Part shown: positions 48,593 to 58,036 of the stretch, piece by piece
Layout: each line of letters begins with the position of its first letter
Position numbering within the stretch: position 1 is the first letter of the stretch
NCBI RefSeq assembly: GCF_017571465.1
Contig: NZ_JAGETV010000015.1
Coordinates: 1 to 59,072 of the forward strand
DNA length: 59,072 nucleotides
Direction of reading: 5' to 3'
DNA from: Thiomicrorhabdus marina
Lineage (GTDB): Bacteria; Pseudomonadota; Gammaproteobacteria; Thiomicrospirales; Thiomicrospiraceae
Notes under the pieces: model-generated
Told to the model about the DNA's origin: nothing
Seen by the model: the letters and a program-made list of their open reading frames with translations, nothing else
The model's database searches: none
Translations under genes and position numbers: made by a program

Positions 48593-48832
48593 TTATTCTG
48601 TAGGTGTTGCTGTTGCGCCAGTTTCATCTGGGTTGATTTTTTCCACCGCCTTATCTACCGCACCGGTAATCGCAGTTCCAACTGTTCCGCCATCATCTCC
48701 ACCAAATAGGATTGCCGCAACTACCGCAACACCTGCAATAATCAGGGCATATTCAATCATTGAAGCACCCTTTTGGGCTTCTTGTTTTTGACGACGCGCT
48801 TTTAGAGTTTTTAAAATTCTATTTTCTAACAT
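48593..48832 (-). CDS. flp: Flp-type major pilin
   Basis: A 79-residue prepilin from the start at 48832, chosen because AAGGA lies seven bases before that ATG. The leader is basic and ends at QKG, followed by ASMIEYALIIAGVAVVAAILF, the Flp motif with the conserved Glu-Tyr after cleavage. The tail is acidic and hydrophilic. No prepilin peptidase (TadV) gene is in the window. Confidence 0.9.
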   Translation of the reverse strand: MLENRILKTLKARRQKQEAQKGASMIEYALIIAGVAVVAAILFGGDDGGTVGTAITGAVDKAVEKINPDETGATATPTE

Positions 48833-48957
48833 ACTCATGTCCTTTGCAAAACCGTAAGAATAAATACTTAGACCCACTATACAAGTGAGTTTTTTTGATT
48901 TGTGGCTTTGATTTTAACGATTTTTTTACTTTTAAACAGAAGATTCTGTATTAAATT

Positions 48958-48994
48958 TTCTATACTCTGTAAAGAATGCTTACAGAGTATAGAA
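48958..48994. promoter_or_regulatory. 15-bp perfect inverted repeat between the GlcG-like gene and flp
   Basis: TTCTATACTCTGTAA (48958-48972) and TTACAGAGTATAGAA (48980-48994) are perfect 15-bp arms separated by seven bases. It lies just past the GlcG-like gene and about 125 bases upstream of the flp start. No T-run follows on the minus strand, so it may be an operator or a transcript-end hairpin. Confidence 0.6.
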
Positions 48995-49003
48995 GGACTT
49001 GAT

Positions 49004-49501
49004 CTACATCATTTCAAGATCTTCCAAAATGCTTTCAACCCCCTTCACGGCACAGGCTTCATCATCCATTCCATCCGGCGCACCACTGACACCTACAGCC
49101 CCATACAATTTACCTCCCGCTTGAATCGGAGTTGAACCGGCCATGAAAGCTAAACCGGCTCCCATAGTCTGCAAAGGACTCTTGGCGCGATCACCAAGTT
49201 GAGATCCTTTTACATTAAACATTACTGCCGTGTAAGCTTTTTTCTGACTAATTCCTAAAGAGACCGGCGGTGCAATCGTATCGCGTAACTGAGCTTGTAC
49301 AATGCCGTTTCGGTCAACCACCGTCACACTGACAGGAATGCCTTTTTCACGACATGCTTCAACGGTAGCCATTGCTGCTTTATTGGCCATATCTAATGAT
49401 AAACGTGCAACATTCACAACCATAGGCTCTTCTGCATAAACTGGCACAGATGTTGTAAGAGCACCAATCGACAATAGAGTTCCGGCAATCAATTTTTTCA
49501 T
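49004..49501 (-). CDS. Secreted GlcG/HbpS family protein
   Basis: A 165-residue protein from the ATG at 49501 (AGGAG six bases upstream). A signal peptide (KKLIAGTLLSIGALTTSVPV, then YAEE) sends it to the periplasm. The mature part matches the HbpS/GlcG fold: AAMATVEACREKGIPVSVTV, RNGIVQAQLRD, and GGKLYGAVGVSGAPDG. Family members bind haem or small ligands. It lies downstream of an RND efflux operon and a perfect palindrome. The ligand is unknown. Confidence 0.82.
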   Translation of the reverse strand: MKKLIAGTLLSIGALTTSVPVYAEEPMVVNVARLSLDMANKAAMATVEACREKGIPVSVTVVDRNGIVQAQLRDTIAPPVSLGISQKKAYTAVMFNVKGSQLGDRAKSPLQTMGAGLAFMAGSTPIQAGGKLYGAVGVSGAPDGMDDEACAVKGVESILEDLEMM

Positions 49502-49619
49502 CATTCTCTCCTAAAAAACGAATTTCAAACTACAAGAAATACAGGATCGGTTTAAACCTAACTTTCTAAAATCAGCAAAAACACCCCATATTTCATTCGG
49601 GAATTTCCCCAGACAAAGC

Positions 49620-49637
49620 AACTAACGGCCGTTAGTT
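49620..49637. promoter_or_regulatory. 18-bp perfect palindrome upstream of the GlcG-like gene
   Basis: AACTAACGGCCGTTAGTT is fully self-complementary, typical of an operator for a dimeric repressor (TetR type, for example). It lies about 119 bases before the GlcG-like start on the minus strand, in a 344-base spacer. No regulator gene is adjacent. Confidence 0.65.
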
Positions 49638-49779
49638 ACCAGTCAAGCCAGTATACGCAGGGATGCGCATAACTCTAATAACAAAAACTTAACCATCAAT
49701 AAATTTTATTAAGCATGCGTCATAATCACTTATCCGCATTTTCAGATATTCAAAAATGAGGCCTTAATAACCTAAAAAC

Positions 49780-49819
49780 AAAAACGCCCCGAGACCATAG
49801 TGACTTCGGGGCGTTTTTT
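49780..49819. terminator. Terminator after the RND efflux operon
   Basis: AAAAACGCCCCGA and the complementary TCGGGGCGTTTTT form a strong hairpin with T-runs on both strands, 26 bases past the RND stop codon. It separates the efflux operon from the GlcG-like gene. Confidence 0.9.
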
Positions 49820-49845
49820 ATTGGCCGTTAAACCGTTATTTCAGC

Positions 49846-52800
49846 TTAGTTGTTTGCTTGCGCTCTTTCTAAAGCTTCTTGTTGCTTAACACCGCCGTGC
49901 CATTGCCAGATGTAGTACATCAATGGAATAACTAACAGAGTCAATACAGTTGAAGACAGTGTACCGAAGATTAGCGCAACCGCTAGACCACCGAATACCG
50001 GATCGGTAATCATGATCATTGACCCGAAAATGATAGCCAAAGCAGTCAACAGGATCGGACGGAAACGCACCTTACCGGCTTGAATAACCGAATCTTTCAA
50101 AGACTTACCTTCTGCACGATATTCAAGAATGAAGTCGATCAATAGCAGCGAGTTCCTCACCACGATACCGGCCAAGGCGATAACCCCAATCATTGATGTC
50201 GCGGTAAAGGCTTGATCCGTCAACCAGTGACCTGGGAAAACCCCAATCATTGTCAGCGGAATTGCACCCATCACGATAACCGGCATCATAAATGATTTGT
50301 AGTAACCGACCAGAATTAGGTAAATAAAGATCAGGGCGACAATAAATGCAGACCCCATGTCACGGAATACATCCAAAGTCAGGCGCATTTCACCACCCCA
50401 AAGAAGCGTGTAATCCATAACATCTTTTGGATCTGCCGCAACAAAACCAAGGTTAGCTGTTTGGAAGGTCACACCTGATTCAGGAAGAGTCACATTATCT
50501 AGCATCTTATCTAGCGCCAGAATTGCGTAAACCGGACTCGATTGCAGTAGTTCACCGCCAATCATTACCATGCTGTGCTGATCACGAGATAGAACCGGCT
50601 TAGCACGCGGCACTTCTTCAATCTCAGCCAGAGCAGATAATGGCACTGGAACACCGGCGCGAGATTGCACACGTAACGACAGCAATTGCTCAGGGACGGT
50701 ACGCTCTGAACGAGGCAGACGAACCAAAATATCTACCGGCTCACGAACGTTGTCTAAGTGCATATAGCCCAATTCGAAACCATTAATGTAGTCACGCAAC
50801 ATTTTACTCACTTGCGCCGGCGCAACACCTAGCAAATTCGATTGCTCACGGTCGATATTGATTTCATAAGTCATGGTGTCCGCCGTGACCGAGTCATCAA
50901 TGTTAATCAAACCGTAAACCTCTTCAAACTTAGCAGAGACTTCTTTCGAAGCAGCTCGTAACTTATCGTAGTCTGGCCCGTACAACTCGGCCATGATTTG
51001 GGTTGTTACCGGTGGCCCAGGAGGGGTTTCATACAGCTTAATATTCGCATCAGGAAAAACCTTACGCAACGAGTTCAAATCAAGGTTTAGATTCTGCACG
51101 ATTTCATGCGATGAAGCCGCACGCATACTCTTCTTAACCAAATTCACACGAATTTGCGCAAAATTAGGCCCTTCCTTGATTAAATCCCCACGAACCAATG
51201 CGGCAAAATCAATTGGTGCCGGTTTACCAAGGAAAACGCTATAGTCGGTTACGAACTGAGTTTGCGACAACATATTACCGACATGGCGAACCACACGATC
51301 TGTGGTTTCCACAGCGGTTCCTTCCGGCATATCAATCTGCACCAGGAAAGTGCTGGTGTTATCGTAAGGCAGCATTTTCACCTCAACACCGGCTGGGTGT
51401 AGCGGGTTGTTCATACCATCATCACGAATAAACTGAAGCGCAGGCTGCATCATCGATGCAATCAAAGCACCAAGAACCACAAACAGGAACACATTACGCT
51501 TGGTACGGCTTTCGATTAGAGGCACAATCGTTTTAACGTACAACTTCTGCATCCAATCTTCTTGCTGCGGATGATGTGCTTCAGAGCTTTCACGCTCTTG
51601 CATCTCTTTAATCGCTTTCTTACCGAGGAAACGATAAGCCGCATAAGGCACCAGTAGATAAGCGATAACCAACGAGGCAACCATCGCTACCGGCACATTA
51701 AATGGAATCGGCGCCATAAACGGCCCCATCATACCGGTAACAAATAGCATCGGAATAAAGGCAAGGATAACCGCGATAGTCGCAACGTTAGTCGGGTTAC
51801 CGATTTCGTTGGTCGCTTTAATCAGAACCTCATCGAACTTCTCTGGATCAAAACCATTATGGATATGCCTGTGAATATTTTCTATAACCACAATAGCGGC
51901 ATCCACTAAGAGCCCCAGCGAAAGAATTAATGCAAAAAGGGTGATACGGTTAATGGTCTGCTCGGCAATCAAACCAATAAACAGCACCACAAAAAGAATG
52001 AGCGGAACCGTCAAGGTAACAATACCGGCTTCACGCCAACCCAAGAACAGAACCAGAATAACAATTACCGAACCAACTGCGATTCCCAAATGCTCCATAA
52101 GAAGGTTTACAGCAGCATTGGCTTTTTCACCGTCATTACGCGTAACCACTACATCAACATTATGAGGAATAACCGCTTTCTTAAGTTCTTCAAGCTGTTC
52201 AAGAACGCCATTTGCAACCTGTACTGCATTGGTACCCGGTTTCTTGGCAATGGTAATGGTTACCGCAGCTTGCTCACCGTTAGCATTATATGCAGAATTC
52301 GGTCCGAAACCGATACGACTGTAGGCATCAGATTCTTTCGGGCCATCCTCGATACGCGCAATGTCGCGAAGATAGATAGGACGACCTTGATCAGCACCGA
52401 TAATAATACTGCCTACTTCTTCGGCATTACCAAGGAAGCCGTTTACACGCACTAGTCGATCTTGGTTATTGTTAACCAAAGAACCAACCGGAACCGAAAC
52501 GTTTGAACCTTTCAGCATTTGGCTAATGGTATCCAAAGAAAGACCGGTTAAAGCGATTTTCTGCGCATCTAGCCACACATTAATCGCACGCTCCTTACCG
52601 CCAACCACATCGGTAAAAGACACGCCGGGTAGATTACGGATATTCTCAACCAGTTTCAGAGAGACATCCCGCAAATCAAACCCAGAAAGCTCATCTGAAG
52701 TGACTGCTAGTGTCATGATAGGAACATCATCAACGTTGATTGGCTTAACCAGCGGCTCTTGCGTATCAGGCGGCATCTTATCCATGTTCTGCATAATCTG

Positions 52801-53181
52801 GTTATAAACCTTAACCAGACTATCAACTTGGTTTTGCCCCACTTCAAACTGAACCGTTACCACACCGAAGTCATTAGTCGCATAACCAAAGGTGTGATCC
52901 ACCCCCGGCAAGGCGCTCATAATGGTCTCCAATGGTTTGACCACCATGTTCTCGACTTCCTGCGGTGTTGCGCCACCTTTCGGCACAATGATATTTGCCG
53001 CCGGCACAACGATTTGCGGGTTATATTCACGCGGAGTGACCGTATACGCCAAAATACCAGCCAAGGTAATGGCGATAACAATCATCATCGTAATTTTTGA
53101 ATGGATAAACGCTTTAGCAAGCTTACCGGCAATATTTAGCTCGGCCTGATCCGCAGCGTTATGGTTTGTATTTTCAGACAT
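49846..53181 (-). CDS. RND efflux transporter permease
   Basis: A 1111-residue RND inner-membrane pump, with a first helix after about residue 30, a large periplasmic loop, a second helix set around 360-520, another loop, and a last helix set around 930-1090. In the proton-relay helix it reads GLLVDAAIVVIEN, with a single Asp where AcrB has two, a pattern also seen in CusA/CzcA-like metal pumps. It exports toxic compounds or metals via the TolC-type partner. It is the last gene of the TolC-MFP-RND operon. Confidence 0.92.
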   Translation of the reverse strand: MSENTNHNAADQAELNIAGKLAKAFIHSKITMMIVIAITLAGILAYTVTPREYNPQIVVPAANIIVPKGGATPQEVENMVVKPLETIMSALPGVDHTFGYATNDFGVVTVQFEVGQNQVDSLVKVYNQIMQNMDKMPPDTQEPLVKPINVDDVPIMTLAVTSDELSGFDLRDVSLKLVENIRNLPGVSFTDVVGGKERAINVWLDAQKIALTGLSLDTISQMLKGSNVSVPVGSLVNNNQDRLVRVNGFLGNAEEVGSIIIGADQGRPIYLRDIARIEDGPKESDAYSRIGFGPNSAYNANGEQAAVTITIAKKPGTNAVQVANGVLEQLEELKKAVIPHNVDVVVTRNDGEKANAAVNLLMEHLGIAVGSVIVILVLFLGWREAGIVTLTVPLILFVVLFIGLIAEQTINRITLFALILSLGLLVDAAIVVIENIHRHIHNGFDPEKFDEVLIKATNEIGNPTNVATIAVILAFIPMLFVTGMMGPFMAPIPFNVPVAMVASLVIAYLLVPYAAYRFLGKKAIKEMQERESSEAHHPQQEDWMQKLYVKTIVPLIESRTKRNVFLFVVLGALIASMMQPALQFIRDDGMNNPLHPAGVEVKMLPYDNTSTFLVQIDMPEGTAVETTDRVVRHVGNMLSQTQFVTDYSVFLGKPAPIDFAALVRGDLIKEGPNFAQIRVNLVKKSMRAASSHEIVQNLNLDLNSLRKVFPDANIKLYETPPGPPVTTQIMAELYGPDYDKLRAASKEVSAKFEEVYGLINIDDSVTADTMTYEINIDREQSNLLGVAPAQVSKMLRDYINGFELGYMHLDNVREPVDILVRLPRSERTVPEQLLSLRVQSRAGVPVPLSALAEIEEVPRAKPVLSRDQHSMVMIGGELLQSSPVYAILALDKMLDNVTLPESGVTFQTANLGFVAADPKDVMDYTLLWGGEMRLTLDVFRDMGSAFIVALIFIYLILVGYYKSFMMPVIVMGAIPLTMIGVFPGHWLTDQAFTATSMIGVIALAGIVVRNSLLLIDFILEYRAEGKSLKDSVIQAGKVRFRPILLTALAIIFGSMIMITDPVFGGLAVALIFGTLSSTVLTLLVIPLMYYIWQWHGGVKQQEALERAQANN

Positions 53182-53193
53182 ACAAAATCCCTA

Positions 53194-54279
53194 TTACTGT
53201 GCTGCAGCGGCAGTAGTTGCCTCAACAATATCTCCGTTAAGCATGCTCTGGTTATTCGAAACCACAACTTGCTCTCCCAAATCCAGACCGGACTGAATCT
53301 CAACCATGTCACCCATAGTGATACCGGTGCGAACCATATTAAACATTGCCTTACCGTCTTGAACAATAAAGACACCATCAATACCAGCACGATTTGCGAT
53401 TGCCGATTGCGGAACCATCATTGCTTGGCGTTCGCCGCGTTTGAAACTGATGCGAGCGAAAGTACCTGAATTGATATTTTTCACGGCCGGCAAACTCAAC
53501 TTAACCGTATGAGTACGTGTTTTAGGGTCAGCCGCACTCACCAAAGTATAGATAGTGCCGACCATTGGCTCAGCTTGACCATCAATCAAAACACTGGCTT
53601 CGTCGCCGTTACGTAGCACAGCATAAAGCTCGCCCGCCACTTGAGTTTGAACACTCAAAGACGTCAAATTTTCAATCACAACAACCGGATTACCTGGAGC
53701 AGCTAAATCACCAGCCGTCGCCATTTTTTGCACGACAACACCACTAAAAGGCGCACGAACATTCGCATAATTCAACTGCGATCTAGCTTGGTTTAACCCA
53801 GACTTAGCCGCAGCCAAATTTTCTTGAGCAACCGCATATTGCAGGCGAATTTTGTCAAATTGCTGTTTCGATACCGAGTCTTCCTTAAACAATTGACTAA
53901 AGCGATCGTAATCTAACTTCGCATCTTGCAGTGCTGCTTCCGCTTGTGAGTAAGCAGATTGCGCTTGCGCAATTTGACTCTGAATATCAGTTGAGTCAAT
54001 CGAAAACAATAGGCTTCCACGCTTGACCTTATCACCGACCTCGACTTCCAAACCTTTAATGTAGCCCATTAATCGAGAGGCAATATGAGCCTTCTGATCG
54101 GCCACAACCGCACCCGGTACAACAGCCGTTAACGGCACAGTGCCTAACTCAACGTTATGTACCTCTGCCGCAAGCGTCTGCGGTTCAGACTGAGGAGCGA
54201 CTGGCGCTTCTTGCTGACATCCGCTCAAGCCCATAGCCGCGAGTACTGCGACTGCCAGAACTTTATTAATCTGTTTCAT
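53194..54279 (-). CDS. Membrane fusion protein (HlyD/AcrA family)
   Basis: A 361-residue lipoprotein (MGLSGC lipobox near residue 21) with the periplasmic adaptor layout: a lipoyl domain (KRGSLLFSIDSTDIQSQIAQ), an alpha-helical hairpin (about 85-150), the second lipoyl half (NVRAPFSGVVVQKMATAGD), then beta-barrel and membrane-proximal domains. It connects the RND pump to the outer-membrane channel. Its stop lies 12 bases before the RND start. Confidence 0.93.
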   Translation of the reverse strand: MKQINKVLAVAVLAAMGLSGCQQEAPVAPQSEPQTLAAEVHNVELGTVPLTAVVPGAVVADQKAHIASRLMGYIKGLEVEVGDKVKRGSLLFSIDSTDIQSQIAQAQSAYSQAEAALQDAKLDYDRFSQLFKEDSVSKQQFDKIRLQYAVAQENLAAAKSGLNQARSQLNYANVRAPFSGVVVQKMATAGDLAAPGNPVVVIENLTSLSVQTQVAGELYAVLRNGDEASVLIDGQAEPMVGTIYTLVSAADPKTRTHTVKLSLPAVKNINSGTFARISFKRGERQAMMVPQSAIANRAGIDGVFIVQDGKAMFNMVRTGITMGDMVEIQSGLDLGEQVVVSNNQSMLNGDIVEATTAAAAQ

Positions 54280-54314
54280 TACTTATTATTCCTTTTTAAG
54301 CCAATCAATTCTGT

Positions 54315-55715
54315 TTACAGCTGTTTTACATCCATGCTACCGGCAGCAAGGCGTAGCTTGGCTTTCTGTACATTTACTTCAAATTCCGACGCAACCAACT
54401 CAGCACGAGCCTTGTCTAACTGAGTCTGTGCAGCCAAAAGCTCGGTGAAAGTCGCCACACCGTTCTCATAGCGTTTTTGCACTAACAGTTGAGCTTCCTC
54501 GGCTTGCTCCACCGTTAACTTGCTTGAAGCCACTTGCTCTTTAGCTACGCCAAGACGACGCCAAGCCTGCATAATTTCAAACTTAACCTCATTTTCCATC
54601 GAAGCGGTTTCTGCTTGCTTCTGTTCCGCCTCAGCCTGCGCCATTTTGACGGAGTTTTCAGTTAGACCGAAATCACTTACCTTCCAAGAAAAAACACCTG
54701 CTACGGTATAACTTGAGCTATCAAATCCGACACTGTCATCATTCCAATCCTGACGCGCCATCAAATTAAAACTCGGTTTCTCATCCGCACGTGCTGCATC
54801 AACAGCAAACATAGAAGACGTTGCCTGCTTACGTTGTGCGACTAACTGTGGATTGTTATTCACAGCATCTTCAATAATGGCCTGTAAATCACTTTTCGGA
54901 AGAACAATATCTAGACGTTCAGCAACGTCAATCTCAACTTCCGCACCCAATCCCATTAAAATTCTCAATCCGTCCAATGCCATATGCTCTTTGCCTTTTG
55001 CTTGCGCTAATGCAACATCAGCAGCAGAAGCATTAACACGGGCACTTAACAATTCAGAACGAACTAAAACCCCTTGGCGAACCAAGTTTTCAGTGGTACG
55101 TACAAATTCTTCAGCCGTCTTCTTCGCCTGCTCGGCTACTCGGATAAAAGAACGCGCCGCATGCACTGCTTCATATGCTTGATAAACGCCAAAAGTCAGA
55201 TATTGCTCAACCGCAACTTCACCATTACCGGCGGCATCAATCATTTCACGAGCTTGGTTTTGGTAACTTTCAACTTTACCGCCGTTATAAACAGGATAGA
55301 GAACCTCAATTCGAGTATTCATATCAGAGTGCGAGCCTGGATTATTTAGTGCATCTGGTTGGTGCGTATAATCCCCAGAACCAAAAGCAGCAGCAGTTGC
55401 GCCATCAAAGCCAAAATCGGATAGTGCCGCCTGACGCTGTTGCAGCTTCATTCCAAATACATTCAATGCATTATTAGAGTATGAACCGGTAACCGAAAAA
55501 TTAATTTGCGGCATTTCGCTGGCTTTCGCCTTACCCAAAGCTGACTGGGCTTGCATCATGCGCGCTTTGGCAACCTTCATTTCAGGATTAGCACTAATCA
55601 CTTCCTGCACAGCCTCAGGAAAAGTATAGGTTTTTGCATATGATGTTATTGGTAGCGTAGTCGCAACAATCAGCGCGATACCACTATATTTTGAAAAATG
55701 CTTCCATTTAGACAT
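54315..55715 (-). CDS. TolC family outer-membrane efflux channel
   Basis: A 466-residue TolC-type protein starting at the ATG at 55715 (GGAG six bases upstream; a TTG four codons earlier is rejected). The signal peptide covers about 1-27. Two tandem coiled-coil repeats show FPEAVQEVISANPEMKVAKA and, later, AEEAQLLVQKRYENGVATF followed by TQLDKARAELV. It is first in the efflux operon. Confidence 0.92.
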   Translation of the reverse strand: MSKWKHFSKYSGIALIVATTLPITSYAKTYTFPEAVQEVISANPEMKVAKARMMQAQSALGKAKASEMPQINFSVTGSYSNNALNVFGMKLQQRQAALSDFGFDGATAAAFGSGDYTHQPDALNNPGSHSDMNTRIEVLYPVYNGGKVESYQNQAREMIDAAGNGEVAVEQYLTFGVYQAYEAVHAARSFIRVAEQAKKTAEEFVRTTENLVRQGVLVRSELLSARVNASAADVALAQAKGKEHMALDGLRILMGLGAEVEIDVAERLDIVLPKSDLQAIIEDAVNNNPQLVAQRKQATSSMFAVDAARADEKPSFNLMARQDWNDDSVGFDSSSYTVAGVFSWKVSDFGLTENSVKMAQAEAEQKQAETASMENEVKFEIMQAWRRLGVAKEQVASSKLTVEQAEEAQLLVQKRYENGVATFTELLAAQTQLDKARAELVASEFEVNVQKAKLRLAAGSMDVKQL

Positions 55716-56043
55716 CCCGTTCTCCAAAGCTAGGAATATTAATTTTTTAAGACTTCATATTAAATGAGTGCAGCACTCTAAGGCCGAAAATACCGTTCAA
55801 TACACATAAAGTTGACTCGGCGCATAAAACTTCAGTATTTCAGATAAACAAAAAGGATGACAAAGCACCCTTTTCTACCTTTTTTAACTAGTTGCTACAC
55901 TAGCTTCATCCTATTTCTAAGACAAGCTTATTAACACATAAGAAAATTCTAATATTATAAACATCTCATTACATCATTCAATCCTTATATAAGAATTTTC
56001 TAATCTAGAGACATATCTTAACCCTGAATCCCTGAATCTTGAT
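55716..56043. promoter_or_regulatory. AT-rich regulatory spacer of the efflux operon
   Basis: No gene is seen in this 328-base stretch. The palindrome GAGTGCAGCACTC at 55766-55778 lies 50 bases upstream of the TolC-type start and could be an operator. The remainder is A+T-rich and should hold the efflux promoter and the end of the hydrolase transcript. Confidence 0.4.
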
Positions 56044-56691
56044 TTAAGAATACGCTAACAGCACTGCACGCCTTAGCCAGATTAACTCACCGTGAAAAAA
56101 GTGCGATGCTTTTTCACGCCAATAAATATCCGGTTTCTCAGCCAAAGCTCGCGCCCAATTCAAAACCTGAGCACTTTCAACCACTTCGTCTTGCCCACCT
56201 TGCAACAGGCTCCATTGCGTATCTTTATCTAATTGCCCAGTTACCTCCGGTTCAAAGGAATAAAGTCCTACCGGTGGCGCAACCGTCAATAAACTCTTCG
56301 GCTTTAATTGAGCCGCAGCTTTGAAAGCGATATAACTTCCGAAAGAAAAACCCGCCAAATGCAATGCACTTTCAGGAAATGGTTGCTGAGCCCAATCCAC
56401 CACCGCCAGTAAATCGTTCAACTCGCCTTGCGCATAATCATGCTCACCTTCACTCGCACCAACACCGCGAAAGTTATAACGCACCACATTAAACCCAAGC
56501 TCCTGATAGGCTTTAAATAAGGTAGTAACAACTTTATTGTCCATAGTCCCACCATATAGTGGGTGCGGATGACTAATGATGGCAAGATTTTGACTGCCAT
56601 CCTGACTCAGTTGTTTTTTTGCAGGAACAACCTCTACTTCAATCAATCCGGCAGGCCCTTCAATTAACTGCGTTTTTTTCTTAGTACGCAC
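56044..56691 (-). CDS. Alpha/beta hydrolase family protein
   Basis: A 215-residue hydrolase from a GTG at 56691, preceded by AAAGGAG at five bases; a longer frame would overlap pdxB. The oxyanion region is seen in ISHPHPLYGGTMDNKVV, the nucleophile elbow is AGFSFGSYIA (G-x-S-x-G), an aspartate is in the GGQDEVVES loop, and a histidine in KASHFFHGEL. The substrate is unknown. It diverges from pdxB with 59 bases between the starts. Confidence 0.85.
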   Translation of the reverse strand: MRTKKKTQLIEGPAGLIEVEVVPAKKQLSQDGSQNLAIISHPHPLYGGTMDNKVVTTLFKAYQELGFNVVRYNFRGVGASEGEHDYAQGELNDLLAVVDWAQQPFPESALHLAGFSFGSYIAFKAAAQLKPKSLLTVAPPVGLYSFEPEVTGQLDKDTQWSLLQGGQDEVVESAQVLNWARALAEKPDIYWREKASHFFHGELIWLRRAVLLAYS

Positions 56692-56750
56692 ACTTACTCC
56701 TTTAGTGAACAGCCTTGTACAATAAGCAAAACTTTTTTGAGATAAATTAG

Positions 56751-57872
56751 ATGACACAAATTGTACAACGCAAACTTCTTATAGACGATGCCGTTCCCTA
56801 TGCACAAACAATTTTCGGCCATTTAGGCAAAGTAATGACCCTACCAGGTCGAGAAATTAATGCCGAAGCAGTAAAAGACATCGATGCACTTATCGTCCGT
56901 TCACGCACCCAGGTCAATGCCGAACTTTTAGCTGATTCCAAAGTGAGCTATGTCGGAAGCACGGTTGTCGGATTGGATCATATTGACCAAGATTACCTGG
57001 CCAACACTCAACGGCATTTTTACTCCGCACAAGGTTGTAATGCCAATTCCGTAGCCGAGTTTGTGATCCACGCTTTAATATTATTAGCAGAGCAGGAAAA
57101 TTTTGACATTAGCACCAAGAGCTTAGGGATCATCGGCGTTGGTCACGTCGGCAAACTTTTGCATGCCAAGGCACAAGCGTTAGGAGTAACGTGTTTATTG
57201 AATGATCCACCGCGTGCCAAACAAGAAGGCAACCAAGGGTTTGTCGATTTAGAGCACGCACTGCAAGCAGATATTATTAGTGTGCACACACCTTTGACAT
57301 TTTCCGGTGCAGACAAAACCTACCATTTAATTAATAGCGAAAAACTGGCTTTATTAAATCCACAACAAATTCTTGTCAATGCTGCACGCGGCGGCATTAT
57401 TGATGAACAAGCACTATTACAGACCCATCTAAAAGCCAAAATTACTGATTGCTGGGAAAATGAACCGAACATTAACCCTGAACTGATCGAACAATCATTT
57501 CTAGTCAGCCCGCATATCGCCGGACATTCATTTGAAGCAAAACTGGCCGGCAGTACGATGGTCTACCACGACTTATGTTCTTTTTGGAATGAACCTCAAA
57601 AAAACGACTGGCAACAAAAACTGCCGAAAATACCAAAAGCGATCACGGTGCAAAATGCCGAAAACTGGCAAAAAGGACTTTTTTACGTTTTGCAAAAAAC
57701 TCATTTAATCCAAAATGACGATCAGGCAATACGTCATAATCCATCAAATTTCGAAGGCTATCGACGCAATTATCCGACCCACCACGAGTGGCACAAACAA
57801 CAAGTAAAAGTTACAAAAAATCAAAAACTTAACTGCATTCTACAAAAACTAAATTTTCAGTTAATTGGCTAG
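56751..57872 (+). CDS. pdxB: Erythronate-4-phosphate dehydrogenase
   Basis: An NAD-dependent 2-hydroxyacid dehydrogenase in pyridoxal phosphate synthesis, 373 residues. It shows LIVRSRTQVNAELL, GCNANSVAEFVIHALILLAE, the Rossmann motif GIIGVGHVGKLLHAKAQALG, HTPLTFSG, VNAARGGIIDEQAL, and a catalytic His in VSPHIAGHSFEAK. The C-terminal extension (about 290-373) is the PdxB-type domain. Divergent from the hydrolase gene. Confidence 0.93.
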   Translation: MTQIVQRKLLIDDAVPYAQTIFGHLGKVMTLPGREINAEAVKDIDALIVRSRTQVNAELLADSKVSYVGSTVVGLDHIDQDYLANTQRHFYSAQGCNANSVAEFVIHALILLAEQENFDISTKSLGIIGVGHVGKLLHAKAQALGVTCLLNDPPRAKQEGNQGFVDLEHALQADIISVHTPLTFSGADKTYHLINSEKLALLNPQQILVNAARGGIIDEQALLQTHLKAKITDCWENEPNINPELIEQSFLVSPHIAGHSFEAKLAGSTMVYHDLCSFWNEPQKNDWQQKLPKIPKAITVQNAENWQKGLFYVLQKTHLIQNDDQAIRHNPSNFEGYRRNYPTHHEWHKQQVKVTKNQKLNCILQKLNFQLIG

Positions 57873-58036
57873 AGTAAAAGTTTTAAAAATTAGTTTATTA
57901 CCAACTCTTAATAAAAGAATATTATCAAGTCCCCAAAAAATTTGGTTTGCAAATAATTTGTGATTCATTAATCTAGCTCAGTGAAAGTTTGAGAGACATC
58001 AAACAGACCTTTAAAAACCGATGGAGATATCGAGAT

